Below the pieces are notes generated by a model. It did no database searches, was not told the DNA's origin, and was given only the letters and a program-made list of their open reading frames with translations. A program made the position numbers and the translations under genes. Below are positions 37,994-46,657 of a stretch of DNA of 64,000 bases, piece after piece. Within the stretch, counting starts at the first letter, position 1, and the number at the start of each line of letters is the position of its first letter. Origin of the DNA: AC-32 sp963719275 (GTDB lineage Bacteria > Actinomycetota > Thermoleophilia > Gaiellales > Gaiellaceae); the NCBI GenBank assembly GCA_963719275.1, contig CAVRBT010000004.1, forward strand, positions 62,001 to 126,000, in the 5' to 3' direction.

Positions 37994-40201
37994 ATGACGG
38001 TCCTCGAGTCTGCAGAACGGCATCAGGAGCTCATCGATGAGCTGATCGAGTCCGTCGCTGCCTACAACAAGGACGTCGACCGCGACCTGCTGACGCGCGC
38101 CTTCCGCTTCGCCGCGGCCGCGCACGGGGGCCAGCAGCGCCGCTCGGGCGAGGACTTCATCCACCACCCTTGGGGCGCCGCCAAGATCTGCGCCGAGCTC
38201 CATCTCGACGAGCAGACGATCGCCGCCGCGCTGCTGCACGACGTGGTCGAGGACACCGGCACCGACATCAAGGACGTGCGGGCGGAGTTCGGCGACGAGG
38301 TCGCGACGCTCGTCGAGGGCGTCACCAAGCTGACCCGGATCCAGTTCCAGAGCCGCGAGCAGGCGGAGGCCGAGAACTACCGCAAGATGATCGTCGCGAT
38401 GGCGCAGGACGTGCGCGTCATCCTGATCAAGCTCGCCGACCGGCTGCACAACATGCGGACGATCGAGTATCTCGGCAAGCAGAAGCAGGTGCAGAAGGCC
38501 AAGGAGACGCTCGAGGTCTACGCACCGCTGGCCCACCGGCTGGGCATCAACAAGATCAAGTGGGAGCTCGAGGATCTCGCCTTCTCGACGCTGCACCCGC
38601 GCAAGTACGAGGAGATCAAGGCGATGGTCAGCGAGCGCCGCGCCGACCGCGAGGAGCACGTGCGCGAGGCGGCGATGACGCTGCAGCGCGAGCTCGAGAA
38701 GGTCGACATCCCCGCGGACATCTCGGGGCGCGCGAAGCACTTCTACTCGATCTACGACAAGATGGCCAAGAAGGGCCGCGAGTTCAACGAGATCTACGAC
38801 CTCACGGCCATGCGCGTGATCGCCGAGCGTGGCGGCGAGGAGGGCACGCGCGACTGCTACGGCGCGCTCGGCCTGATCCACTCGCTCTGGAAGCCGATGC
38901 CCGGCCGCTTCAAGGATTACGTCGCGATGCCGAAGCTGAACGGCTACCAGGCGCTGCACACGACGGTGATCGGTCCGGAGGGCCGGCCGCTCGAGATCCA
39001 GGTGCGCACGCGCGAGATGCACGAGACGGCCGAATTCGGCGTCGCCGCGCACTGGCTCTACAAGCACGGCCGCGCCGGCGAGTCGCGCGACGACGAGTGG
39101 GTGGCGTGGGTGCGTCAGCTGATGGACTGGCAAGAGGACGAGGCCGACCCGCGCGAGTTCATCAAGACCTTCCGCACCGACCTGTTCGAGGACGAGGTCT
39201 TCGTCTTCACGCCGAAGGGCGAGGTCAAGGCGCTCCCGGCGGGCTCGACCCCGATCGACTTCGCCTACGCGGTGCACACCGACGTCGGCCACCGGACGGT
39301 CGGGGCGAAGATCAACGGCCGCATCGTGCCGCTCCACTACCGGCTCAAGAGCGGCGACTTCGTCGAGATCCTGACCACCAAGAGCGGGCGCGGCCCATCG
39401 CGCGACTGGCTGTCGGTGGCCGCCTCGGCGCGGGCGCGGAACAAGATCCGCCAGTGGTTCTCGCGCGAGACGCGCGAGGAGGCCGAGCAGAAGGGCCGCG
39501 AGATCCTCGAGACGGCGCTGAAGAAGCAGAAGCTGCCGTACCGGAAGCTGCAGGGCTCCTCGGTGCTCGCACAGGTGATCCGCGAGAGCGGCTTCAAGAA
39601 GGCCGAGGACTTCTACCTCGCGCTCGGCAACGGAAAGCTGCAGCCCGGCCAGATCGTCAACAAGGTGATCCAGCGCCTGAAGACCGACGAGGTCGCGCAG
39701 GAGGAGGCCGTCCCGCTCAAGGCGCCGAGGGAGCGGCACGTCACGGCGAGCCAGAACTTCGGCATCACCGTCACCGGCGTCGACGACGTGCTGGTGCGTC
39801 TGGCGAAGTGCTGCACGCCGCTGCCCGGCGACCCGATCGTCGGCTACGTGTCGATGGGCAAGGGGATAACGATCCACCGGGCGGACTGCTCGAACGTGAA
39901 GGCGCTCATGCGCAACCCCGAGCGGTTCACCAACGTCGCGTGGGACGGCGGGGCCTCGCAGAGCTTCCGCGTGCAGATCGCCGTGGACTCCTGGGACCGG
40001 CCGCGGCTGCTCGAGGACGTGGCCCGCACGTTCGCCGAGCACGGCGCGAACATCGTCGAGTACGGCGGCCACGTCGAGGACCAGCTCGCAAAGAACTGGT
40101 ACGTGGCCGAGGTCGGAGACGTGAAGGCGCTGCGCAGCCTGTTGACGGCGCTGCGCAACGTGGACGCGGTCTTTGACGCCTACCGCGTCACCCCCTCCTA
40201 G
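37994..40201 (+). CDS. rel: bifunctional (p)ppGpp synthetase/hydrolase (RelA/SpoT family)
   Basis: 735-residue stringent-response enzyme. The HD hydrolase domain includes HDVVED at residues 82-87 (LLHDVVEDTGTD) and KLADRLHNMRT. The synthetase domain includes GRFKDYVAMPKLNGYQALHT and EIQVRTREMHE. The TGS domain (VFVFTPKGEVKALPAGSTPIDFAYAVHT), a zinc-finger region with CCTPLPGD, and the C-terminal ACT domain complete it. Both activities look intact. It is transcribed from its own leaderless promoter. Confidence 0.96.
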   Translation: MTVLESAERHQELIDELIESVAAYNKDVDRDLLTRAFRFAAAAHGGQQRRSGEDFIHHPWGAAKICAELHLDEQTIAAALLHDVVEDTGTDIKDVRAEFGDEVATLVEGVTKLTRIQFQSREQAEAENYRKMIVAMAQDVRVILIKLADRLHNMRTIEYLGKQKQVQKAKETLEVYAPLAHRLGINKIKWELEDLAFSTLHPRKYEEIKAMVSERRADREEHVREAAMTLQRELEKVDIPADISGRAKHFYSIYDKMAKKGREFNEIYDLTAMRVIAERGGEEGTRDCYGALGLIHSLWKPMPGRFKDYVAMPKLNGYQALHTTVIGPEGRPLEIQVRTREMHETAEFGVAAHWLYKHGRAGESRDDEWVAWVRQLMDWQEDEADPREFIKTFRTDLFEDEVFVFTPKGEVKALPAGSTPIDFAYAVHTDVGHRTVGAKINGRIVPLHYRLKSGDFVEILTTKSGRGPSRDWLSVAASARARNKIRQWFSRETREEAEQKGREILETALKKQKLPYRKLQGSSVLAQVIRESGFKKAEDFYLALGNGKLQPGQIVNKVIQRLKTDEVAQEEAVPLKAPRERHVTASQNFGITVTGVDDVLVRLAKCCTPLPGDPIVGYVSMGKGITIHRADCSNVKALMRNPERFTNVAWDGGASQSFRVQIAVDSWDRPRLLEDVARTFAEHGANIVEYGGHVEDQLAKNWYVAEVGDVKALRSLLTALRNVDAVFDAYRVTPS

Positions 40202-40370
40202 CGCCCTGGCCGGCGGCGGCTCCCGCCGGGCAGAGCCCGGCTCCGCCACCGCCTGACGCCGCTCGCGGCCGATGCTCTCCGGGGCCGTGCTCACGCACTG
40301 TCCCCTCCGGCCTCGAACCGCGACCGGCGCGCCAGGACGCCAGGAGACTCGCGTCGCCGGGCTGAGGACT

Positions 40371-40455
40371 CCCTCGAACGAGGGATCCGCGTGAATCCCC
40401 CGTTCGGGGGATCGTCCCTCGAACGAGCGGGGTACCCCATTCGAGGGATGGCGCA
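40371..40455. repeat. cluster of TTCG/GAAC-centred short palindromes
   Basis: CCCTCGAACGAGGG (40371-40384), ATCCCCC-GTTC-GGGGGAT (40395-40412), a second CCCTCGAACGAG (near 40416-40427), and CCATTCGAGGGATGG (40437-40451). All centre on TTCG or its complement, and such tetraloops make very stable hairpins. The similar cores suggest repeated duplication of one unit. Confidence 0.6.
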
Positions 40456-40514
40456 TTCGGCGTAACCGACTACAACGTGACGTAGGGGAGAGGGGCTTCC
40501 CGTGAGAGAGCTTA

Positions 40515-40550
40515 GGCGCCCGTCCGTTTCGAGGACGGCGGACGGGCGCC
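40515..40550. terminator. 12-bp stem hairpin
   Basis: Perfect repeat GGCGCCCGTCCG / CGGACGGGCGCC around a 12-nt loop. It lies downstream of the phosphatase-like gene (minus strand) and could also stop transcription from rel. Confidence 0.6.
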
Positions 40551-40591
40551 CGGCGCGCCCGGTCGGTGGCGGCTGCCCGGGCGCGCCGGGC
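40548..40591 (-). terminator. 15-bp stem hairpin next to the phosphatase-like gene stop
   Basis: Perfect repeat GCCCGGCGCGCCCGG / CCGGGCGCGCCGGGC, 14-nt loop, 9 nt after the stop at 40601. It overlaps the neighbouring hairpin by 3 nt, so the two could compete. Confidence 0.6.
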
Positions 40592-40600
40592 GCTCTCTTG

Positions 40601-42499
40601 TTAGCCGATCGCGTGGACGCTCGGCGTGTGGCTGAACGCGGTGCGCGGAACGAGCACCCAGAACCGTCCGCCCGCAACCGGGGCGACGGCGACGACGCGC
40701 CCACCGACCACGACGGCCACCGAGCGCGCTCGTGAGGCGCGGCCGCTCACCTGGACGACGGGACCGCTCGCGTGAACCGGGTCGACCTCGTCGACACCGC
40801 GGCGTCCCTCGTACGAGTGACCGAGCAGCCCGCGGTCGGGGCCGACGGCGAAGAGCGTCGAGAGTGGCTGGTCGGAGCCGAACAGCGCCAGCTGCCGCCG
40901 CAGAGCTGCCTCGCGCCGCTTCTCGAGCCTCGCAGCCGGAACCGTGAGGCGCCGTCCCTTGTCCTTGATGAGGATCACCTCGCCGCCCGCCGGCCGTTTC
41001 GCGAGCAGCGAGGCGCCGTCGACGTGCCACGGGATCGGGACGCCGACCGCGTCGGCGATGGTCGGGACGACGTCGATCGTCCGCGCGAGCGTTCGCACCT
41101 CGGAGCCGCGGTGCCGGCCCGGCATCTTCACGAACAGCGGCACGTAGGCGATGTCCTCCAGGTTGGTGGGCGAGAGGGGGCGCCGCTTCTCACCGGCGCG
41201 GAAGCTGACACCGTGGTCGGCGGCCACGATCACGAGTGCGCGGTCGTAGAGCCCGGTCGCATGGAGCCGCGCCAGCAGCCGGCCGAGCACACGGTCCGCG
41301 TAGCCGAGTTGCAGCAGGTGGCGCTGCCAGCCCTGGTCGACCGCCGACTGGTTCGAGTTCCAAACCTCGTCCGGGCCCCAGCCCGGCGCGGGCGGCACGT
41401 CGTACCGCTCGCCCGAGGGCAGGTAGCGCCACGGGCTGTGCGGCAGCATCAGGTGCAGGTACCAGAGCGACGGGCGTTCCTGTGGCCGCAGCGAGGCGAG
41501 GAAGCGCGGGTCGATCCGGCCGGGGTCGTGATGACCGCTTGCGTCGCGCAGGAAGTTGTCCCACCCGTTCGCGATCGACGGGATCCACCTCGTGAGGTCG
41601 TCTGGGAGCAGCTGGTGCAGGTAGACGACGCCTGTGTCCTCGGCGAGCGTGCCGGCGCGGCTGCGGAAGGACCCTTCGAGCCCGGGGCAGAGCGAGGGCG
41701 GGCACAGGTGCGTCTCGTCGTCCTCCACGTGCAAATCGGCCGCGCCGCCGAGCAGGGCGAACAGGTTCCGTCGGTGGTCGGCGTAGGTCGGGAACTCGTC
41801 CGGGCGCGGGAACTGGCCGGTGAGGATCGCCGGGACGGCGTGCGTCGTCCCCTCGGCAACCGTCGTCGCCCGCGAGAACCACGTCGACTCGGACGCGAGC
41901 CGCGCGAAGGCCGGGAAGCGCTTCGCGTCGATCCGGTCGCGCTCGTCGAGCAGCGAGTTCAGCGGCAGCTCGTCGAACGCGACCAGGACGACTGGCGCGC
42001 GCGGGCGCTCCGCTGCGGCGTGCGCGTCGCTCGCGACCGAGAGCCGCGACACGTCGGAGTTGAAGAGGAAGAGCGCCAGGAAGAGCAGCGGCGCCGGTGC
42101 GAGCACCGTCAGCACGAGCCGCGCCCCGCGCCACCGCAGGTACAGCCACGCGCCCGCCAGGCCGGCCACCGCGGCGCCGAACAGGAGCAGCTCCCCGGGG
42201 CCGCCCGCGCTGCGGATCGCCTGCAGCACGAACAGCGCGACCAGCCCCGCGACGAAGAGCGCGTGCACCGCCCAGCGCACCGGCCCCGCGATCCACTCGA
42301 TCCCGAGCAACAGCGCCGGTGGGACGAACACGAGCACGAGCGCGAAGACGACCGCGTCCCACCGCGTCGATCCGCGCGCCGCGAAGAACTCGCCGTTCTT
42401 GCCGAGCAGGTCGAACAGCGGCTGGGCGACCGCGAACGACCAGAGCACGAGCAGGTGCAGGCCGGCCAGCCGCAACGGCAGGGCCTGCCCCTCGGTCAT
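40601..42499 (-). CDS. membrane-anchored sulfatase/alkaline phosphatase-superfamily protein
   Basis: 632-residue protein. The N-terminal 170 residues contain five to six TM helices. The extracytoplasmic part carries the metal motifs of the sulfatase/phosphoethanolamine-transferase fold: VVLVAFDELPLNSL (first Asp), the nucleophile region ATTVAEGTTHAVPAIL with Thr in place of sulfatase Cys/Ser, and VIVAADHGVSF (Asp-His). The architecture is like LtaS-type or phosphoglycerol transferases that modify cell-envelope polymers. The ATG overlaps the stop of the methyltransferase gene (ATGA), giving a three-gene operon with 43841-43993. Substrate unknown. Confidence 0.8.
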   Translation of the reverse strand: MTEGQALPLRLAGLHLLVLWSFAVAQPLFDLLGKNGEFFAARGSTRWDAVVFALVLVFVPPALLLGIEWIAGPVRWAVHALFVAGLVALFVLQAIRSAGGPGELLLFGAAVAGLAGAWLYLRWRGARLVLTVLAPAPLLFLALFLFNSDVSRLSVASDAHAAAERPRAPVVLVAFDELPLNSLLDERDRIDAKRFPAFARLASESTWFSRATTVAEGTTHAVPAILTGQFPRPDEFPTYADHRRNLFALLGGAADLHVEDDETHLCPPSLCPGLEGSFRSRAGTLAEDTGVVYLHQLLPDDLTRWIPSIANGWDNFLRDASGHHDPGRIDPRFLASLRPQERPSLWYLHLMLPHSPWRYLPSGERYDVPPAPGWGPDEVWNSNQSAVDQGWQRHLLQLGYADRVLGRLLARLHATGLYDRALVIVAADHGVSFRAGEKRRPLSPTNLEDIAYVPLFVKMPGRHRGSEVRTLARTIDVVPTIADAVGVPIPWHVDGASLLAKRPAGGEVILIKDKGRRLTVPAARLEKRREAALRRQLALFGSDQPLSTLFAVGPDRGLLGHSYEGRRGVDEVDPVHASGPVVQVSGRASRARSVAVVVGGRVVAVAPVAGGRFWVLVPRTAFSHTPSVHAIG

Positions 42500-43857
42500 G
42501 GGCGCGCGTTGGCGAGGTAGAGCGTGCGCGTTCCGGAGCCGAGCTCCTCGCTGCGCTCGATCTGGAAGCCCTCCCGGAGCGCCCGTTCGAACTCCTCGCG
42601 GCCGTACGACTCGTGCACCTCGGCACGCTTGGCCGCGAGCAGCCGCCGCACCATCGGGTCGTCGCGGTCCGCGAACTCGATCACGAGCCTCGCGCCCAGG
42701 CTCCGCAGCCAGGCGACGAGCTCGCCGAAGGGCACGTTGCGCCCGATCGCCAGGTGGTGCACGAGCGCGAGGCAGAGCACGAGGTCGGGCCGGCCGCGGT
42801 CCTCCAGCCGCCGCCGTTCCACCCCGCGCCAGCCGCGGGCGGGCGACGAGTCCGCCAGGTCCACGACTAGCGGCAGGATCGTCTTGGACCCCTCCGCTCT
42901 CAGCGCGCCGTAGAGCTCGCCGACCACGCGCTCGTCGCCGTCGACCGCGACCACGTACTCCGCGTCGAGCGCGCGCGAGAAGCGACCGTCGTTGGCGCCG
43001 AGGTCCCAGGCGAGCCGTGCGGCCCCGGCCGAGCGCACGAACCGCTCCTTTCGCTCGGCGTCCTCGTCGGTGTACGGCGCCGCCTCGCGGTAGCCGGCCC
43101 ACTCGGAGCGCCCGCGCTTCGGCGAGAGCCGCTGGACGAGCTTGCGCAGCCGCCGCACGTTCGCCTGGATCAACTCCTTCCTGAAGCCGGCCGCCTTCAG
43201 CTCCGAGCGCACGTCGCGCTCACGGGCCGCGTGCTTGGCTTCGAGCCGGTCGTGCAGGACGACGTGCGTGAGCACGCCCCGGCGGAAGCGCGGCAGGAGC
43301 GCCCGCGCCTGGCTCGGCTCGATCCCCTCGAGGCTCCCGCGCAGGAACGGCTGGGGCGCCACGCCCCGGTAGGCCTGAAGCATCAGCGGATAGAGGAAGA
43401 GCGCGCAGAACTGGCGGTAGCCGGCCCAGGGCTCGCCCTCGCGCAGCCGCTCGAACGAGCCGACGTCCACGAACACCGGCTCCGACCCCCGCCATTGCAC
43501 GTTGTACGGCGAGCCGTCCTTCAGCACGAATCCTTCGCTCAGCGCCTCGTCGAGCAGCCCGAGCTGCAGCAGTGCGGCCTCGCGGACCATCTCGAACGGC
43601 CACTCGTACGGGTACGAGACGAACGTCAGTCGTTCGTGCCGCAGCACGCCGGGCTCGACCTCCTCGGTGGCGACGATGCGGCCGTCCTCGAGCGCGCGGC
43701 GGAAGAAGCGTGCCGACTCGAGCGCGTCCCAGTCCTGCTGCCCGCGTGGCGAGAGCTCGCGCAGCACCTCGCCGTCGGACGAGTACACGACGCGGGCCTC
43801 CGGGTCGCGGAAGGAGGCCGGTTCCGGAGTGCGGCTCGGGCTAGGTCTCGTCGTCAT
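42496..43857 (-). CDS. large SAM-dependent methyltransferase
   Basis: 453-residue protein. The C-terminal 200 residues hold a class I methyltransferase fold with motif I AWDLGANDGRFSRAL and an acidic strand EYVVAVDGDERVV. The N-terminal 200 residues have conserved segments of unknown role (LKDGSPYNVQWRGSEPVFVDVGSFERL, and WAGYRQFCALFLYPLMLQAYRGV). Proteins of this layout are found beside membrane phosphatase/sulfatase genes in other bacteria, which suggests joint modification of a surface glycan or lipid (inference). The 5' end overlaps the microprotein gene by 17 nt and the 3' end overlaps the phosphatase gene by 4 nt. Confidence 0.78.
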   Translation of the reverse strand: MTTRPSPSRTPEPASFRDPEARVVYSSDGEVLRELSPRGQQDWDALESARFFRRALEDGRIVATEEVEPGVLRHERLTFVSYPYEWPFEMVREAALLQLGLLDEALSEGFVLKDGSPYNVQWRGSEPVFVDVGSFERLREGEPWAGYRQFCALFLYPLMLQAYRGVAPQPFLRGSLEGIEPSQARALLPRFRRGVLTHVVLHDRLEAKHAARERDVRSELKAAGFRKELIQANVRRLRKLVQRLSPKRGRSEWAGYREAAPYTDEDAERKERFVRSAGAARLAWDLGANDGRFSRALDAEYVVAVDGDERVVGELYGALRAEGSKTILPLVVDLADSSPARGWRGVERRRLEDRGRPDLVLCLALVHHLAIGRNVPFGELVAWLRSLGARLVIEFADRDDPMVRRLLAAKRAEVHESYGREEFERALREGFQIERSEELGSGTRTLYLANARP

Positions 43858-43993
43858 CCCTGCGGATGCGCAGGGCTCGCAAGAAGCGCCGCCACGTCAG
43901 CTTTGCGGTCACCCCGATGGCCGCCACACCGCCAAGGACGATTTGGAGCAGCATGCTCCCCGAGCCGGCGTCGAGGTAGTTGAGCGGTGCCAT
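43841..43993 (-). CDS. 50-residue single-TM microprotein, first gene of the envelope operon
   Basis: Reads MAPLNYLDAGSGSMLLQIV, a TM helix with VLGGVAAIGV, and a basic tail (KLTWRRFLRALRIRR) ending in DDDET. The LNYLDxGSGSMLLQ motif is recognisable from other genomes next to this type of methyltransferase. TAAGAT lies 6 nt before the ATG (44000-44005 on the minus strand), so this gene opens the operon from a leaderless promoter. It may anchor or regulate the two downstream enzymes (hypothesis). Confidence 0.75.
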   Translation of the reverse strand: MAPLNYLDAGSGSMLLQIVLGGVAAIGVTAKLTWRRFLRALRIRRDDDET

Positions 43994-44002
43994 GGCGGGA
44001 TC

Positions 44003-44467
44003 TTAGTGGCTGCTCACGCCGGAGCGGCAGTAGGGGGAGATCTGCAGCGCGATGCGCTCGAGGAACGCGCGATCGTCGTCGCCGAAGGCCGCCGGTCGGT
44101 CGGAGTCGATGTCGATCTCGCCGACGACCCGCCCCTCGTGCGCGATCGGGACGACGATCTCCGAGCGCGTCGACGGGAAGCAGGCGAGGTAGCGCGGGTC
44201 GGCGTTCACGTCGTCCACGACCTCGGTCTCCCCACTCGTCGCGGCCGCGCCGCAGACGCCCTGGCCGACCGGGATGCGCACATGCTCTGTCGCCTGCGGC
44301 CCCTGCCACGGCCCGAGGACGAGGTCGTCGCCGTCGACCAGGTAGATCCCGATCCACCAGTAGTGGTCGATACGGTCGTGGAGGACGTCGACGACGCCCT
44401 GCAGGACCCCTGTGTCCGAGCCGCCGCGGTTGAGGATCCGGTCGACCGCCTCCTGCGCGCCGGTCAT
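44003..44467 (-). CDS. GAF-domain protein, free methionine-R-sulfoxide reductase-like
   Basis: 154-residue single GAF domain. The segments YWWIGIYLVDGDDLVLGPWQG, GQGVCGAAATSGETEVV and YLACFPSTRSEIVVPI are those of free methionine-(R)-sulfoxide reductases. The GVCG cysteine and the catalytic-type cysteine (YLACF) are present. The first resolving cysteine, expected just before RIPVGQG, is absent, so the disulfide relay would have to differ. The ATG overlaps the upstream thioesterase stop (ATGA). Confidence 0.7.
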   Translation of the reverse strand: MTGAQEAVDRILNRGGSDTGVLQGVVDVLHDRIDHYWWIGIYLVDGDDLVLGPWQGPQATEHVRIPVGQGVCGAAATSGETEVVDDVNADPRYLACFPSTRSEIVVPIAHEGRVVGEIDIDSDRPAAFGDDDRAFLERIALQISPYCRSGVSSH

Positions 44468-44922
44468 CGCTCGAGGTCCCCGCCTTCGAACGCCGCGATC
44501 TGGTCGCCGTACCAGTCCGGGATCTCGCAGGCGCGGCGCTCGTCGAGGTCGACGAGCACGAGCGTCTGCGTTGCCGTCACCATCAGCACATCGTCGTTCT
44601 CACGATAGGCGGCGCACTCGTAGGTGACGCTCGTCCGCCCGATGCGCGAGACACGGATGAAGACCTCGATCAGCTCGTCGAAGCGCGCCGGAGCGTGGTA
44701 CTCGATCGTGTTCGCCCGCATCACGAACTCCCGCTCCTGCGGCGTCGTCCGCAGCATGTCGAGGTGCCGGTGGTACTCGACGCGGGCGCTGTCGAAGTAC
44801 GGCAGGTAGCGGCCGTAGTACACGATGCCCTGGGCGTCGGTGTCGGAGAAGCCGACCCGCGTCAGCGACGAGTACTTGAACGGCGGCTTGCGGTCGGTCT
44901 CGCGGCCGAGCTCGAGCGTCAC
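44464..44922 (-). CDS. acyl-CoA thioesterase (4HBT/YbgC type)
   Basis: 152-residue hotdog-fold thioesterase with the 4-hydroxybenzoyl-CoA thioesterase motif FSDTDAQGIVYYGRYLPYFDSARVEY, which contains the catalytic Asp, and IEYHAPARFDELIEV. These enzymes hydrolyse short or aromatic acyl-CoAs in the cytoplasm. The GTG at 44922 lies 9 nt from the previous gene's stop. It is coupled to the fRMsr-like gene. Confidence 0.88.
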   Translation of the reverse strand: MTLELGRETDRKPPFKYSSLTRVGFSDTDAQGIVYYGRYLPYFDSARVEYHRHLDMLRTTPQEREFVMRANTIEYHAPARFDELIEVFIRVSRIGRTSVTYECAAYRENDDVLMVTATQTLVLVDLDERRACEIPDWYGDQIAAFEGGDLER

Positions 44923-44931
44923 GCGCCCATG

Positions 44932-45600
44932 CTAAGCGCGGCTTCGCGGTGGAAGCGGCGGAAGCGCTCCGCCGCGCGGGCCGGCGAGCCGGCGGTTGCG
45001 GATCCCGCGGAGGACGGCCCAGGCGGCGAGGACGACCAGCACCAGGCCGAACACGCCGAAGGGCACGAGCAGCCACAAGCGGCTGAGCTGGCCCGGGCTC
45101 GCACTCTTTCCGTCGCCCGCCGCACCCGGCGAGAAGTCCCGCACCGAGAGCACCTTCGACTTCTTCGCGCCGAGCGGCGCAAGCGTTGCGACCGGCATGA
45201 ACGAATCGACGAGCCAGCGCCCGCCGCGGACGGGGCGCAGGTAGATGTGGAAGATGATCGGTCCTTGCTTCGTCACGCCTCCGCGCGGGATCAGCTCGAG
45301 CTCCAGGCCAACCTCGTCCCGGGTGACGTAGAGGATGTTCCATGGGTGCTTCGTGCCGCGCGCCGGGAACGGGTAGACGGGGATGTTGCCGTGCGCCCAC
45401 TGCTTGCGGTTGATCCCCGGCCTCATCTCCGGAGCGACCACGTCGAAGGCGGCCCCGGCGTCGGCGCGCTTGACGGCGTGGTTCACGAAGACGTCGATCG
45501 AGCGAGTGATCGCGGCTCGGTCGGCCGGGCTCAGGCGCGGTGAGGCCGCCGCGGGAGCGGCGAGCGCCAGTGCGACAACGCCAACGAAGACGAGCCTCAT
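44932..45600 (-). CDS. secreted protein with C-terminal TM anchor
   Basis: 222-residue protein. Signal peptide (residues 1-19, MRLVFVGVVALALAAPAAA), a compact domain of about 135 residues (SIDVFVNHAVKRADAGAAFDVVAPEM; IIFHIYLRPVRGGRWLVDSFMPV), then one TM helix (about 172-195) and a basic Pro-rich tail. The domain resembles NTF2/SnoaL-like folds in outline, without certainty. TACCGT lies 6 nt before the ATG. It appears to start the operon with the thioesterase and fRMsr-like gene. Confidence 0.65.
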   Translation of the reverse strand: MRLVFVGVVALALAAPAAASPRLSPADRAAITRSIDVFVNHAVKRADAGAAFDVVAPEMRPGINRKQWAHGNIPVYPFPARGTKHPWNILYVTRDEVGLELELIPRGGVTKQGPIIFHIYLRPVRGGRWLVDSFMPVATLAPLGAKKSKVLSVRDFSPGAAGDGKSASPGQLSRLWLLVPFGVFGLVLVVLAAWAVLRGIRNRRLAGPRGGALPPLPPRSRA

Positions 45601-45648
45601 GGGCGAACGGTAGCCGCAGCGTTCACCGGCGGTGACGCAGGTTGCCGA

Positions 45649-46629
45649 TCACGCTGATCGGGAGCGGCGATGGAGCGGCCGCAGCACGCCGTCGAGCTCG
45701 GCGGTGACCTGCGCGCAGACCTCGACCGTGGCCTCGACGAAGCCCAGCGCGGCCGGCGAGCGGTAGCGGTCGCGGTGCCAGAAAAGCGAGATCAGGCGCG
45801 GCTGCACCGGCATCTCGTCGGCAAACTCGACGATCGCGGTGGAGGGGTCGGTCGCATCGACGGCAAGCCGCGGGATGATCGCGCTGCCGACGCCGGCGCC
45901 CACGAGCGCCTGCACGGTGCCGATGATGTCGGAGCGGAAGACGAAGTTCGGCTCGACGCCCTGCGCCCGCAGGGCCGCCTCGACGCGAGGGAGCACGCGA
46001 CAGGTGACATGGCCGATCAGCGGCAGCTCGGCCACGTCCTCGAGACCCACGGGGCCCTTGCCCGCGAGCGGCGAGTCGGCCGCGACAAGCAGGACGTAGG
46101 GGTCGACGAGCACCTGGGTGAAGTCGAATGGGCCCTGACGGAGCGGCATGTCGGCGAAGCTGAGGTCGAGCTCGCCGCGCTCGACGAGCTCGAACAGCGC
46201 GGCGTCGGTCGGCGCCTCGCGCGGCAGCACGCGCACGTCGGGCCAGTCGAGCGCGTAGCGGGGCAGCAGCCGTGGGATCACCCGCGCGCCGACGCTCTGG
46301 TAGATGCCGAGCCGCAGCGAGCCTGCCTCGCCGTCGGAGAGCGCGCCCAGGTCGGCCTCGGCGGCCTTGATCCGCGCGACGATCGCCTTCGCGTGGCCGA
46401 GCAGCACTTCGCCGGCCTCGGTCAGCTCGACCGGGCCGGGGCCACGTGAGCGCTCGACAAGGCGTTGGCCGACGATCCGCTCGAGCGCGGCGATCTGCTC
46501 GCTGATGGCCGACTGGACGTAGCCCAGCCGCGTGGCGGCACGGCGGAACGAGCCCTCCTCGGCGACGGCCTCGAGCGCCGCCAGGTGCCGCACCTCGATG
46601 CCCGAGACGTGATCGGTGGCCACGGTCAT
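45649..46629 (-). CDS. LysR-family transcriptional regulator
   Basis: 326-residue regulator. N-terminal HTH (VRHLAALEAVAEEGSFRRAATRLGYVQSAISEQIAALE) with the usual linker helix, then the two-lobed inducer-binding domain (LRLGIYQSVGARVIPRLLPRY; LVGAGVGSAIIPRLAVD). The ligand is unknown. The short palindrome GATCG-TTTAAAG-CGATC lies directly upstream (46641-46657) and could be its autoregulatory site; it touches the stop codon of the phosphomannomutase gene. Confidence 0.92.
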   Translation of the reverse strand: MTVATDHVSGIEVRHLAALEAVAEEGSFRRAATRLGYVQSAISEQIAALERIVGQRLVERSRGPGPVELTEAGEVLLGHAKAIVARIKAAEADLGALSDGEAGSLRLGIYQSVGARVIPRLLPRYALDWPDVRVLPREAPTDAALFELVERGELDLSFADMPLRQGPFDFTQVLVDPYVLLVAADSPLAGKGPVGLEDVAELPLIGHVTCRVLPRVEAALRAQGVEPNFVFRSDIIGTVQALVGAGVGSAIIPRLAVDATDPSTAIVEFADEMPVQPRLISLFWHRDRYRSPAALGFVEATVEVCAQVTAELDGVLRPLHRRSRSA

Positions 46630-46640
46630 CCGCAGCGTAG

Positions 46641-46657
46641 CCGATCGTTTAAAGCGA
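46641..46657. promoter_or_regulatory. palindrome between lysR and manB
   Basis: GATCG / CGATC inverted repeat with an AT-rich 7-nt spacer (TTTAAAG), 12 nt before the lysR ATG. This is the kind of dyad that LysR dimers bind. Confidence 0.4.

Larger units (their letters stand above)
40202..40600. other. 400-bp gene-free, hairpin-rich spacer
   Basis: The space between the convergent rel and phosphatase-like genes holds no plausible gene. It contains four TTCG/CGAA-centred palindromes and two long GC-rich hairpins, described separately. Confidence 0.6.

Noticed and set aside
37751..40456. 901-residue minus-strand open frame
   Set aside because: Antisense to rel, which has all expected domains.
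40502..40735. 77-residue plus-strand frame across the GC-rich hairpins
   Set aside because: Its sequence is a translation of inverted repeats and then antisense of the phosphatase-like gene.
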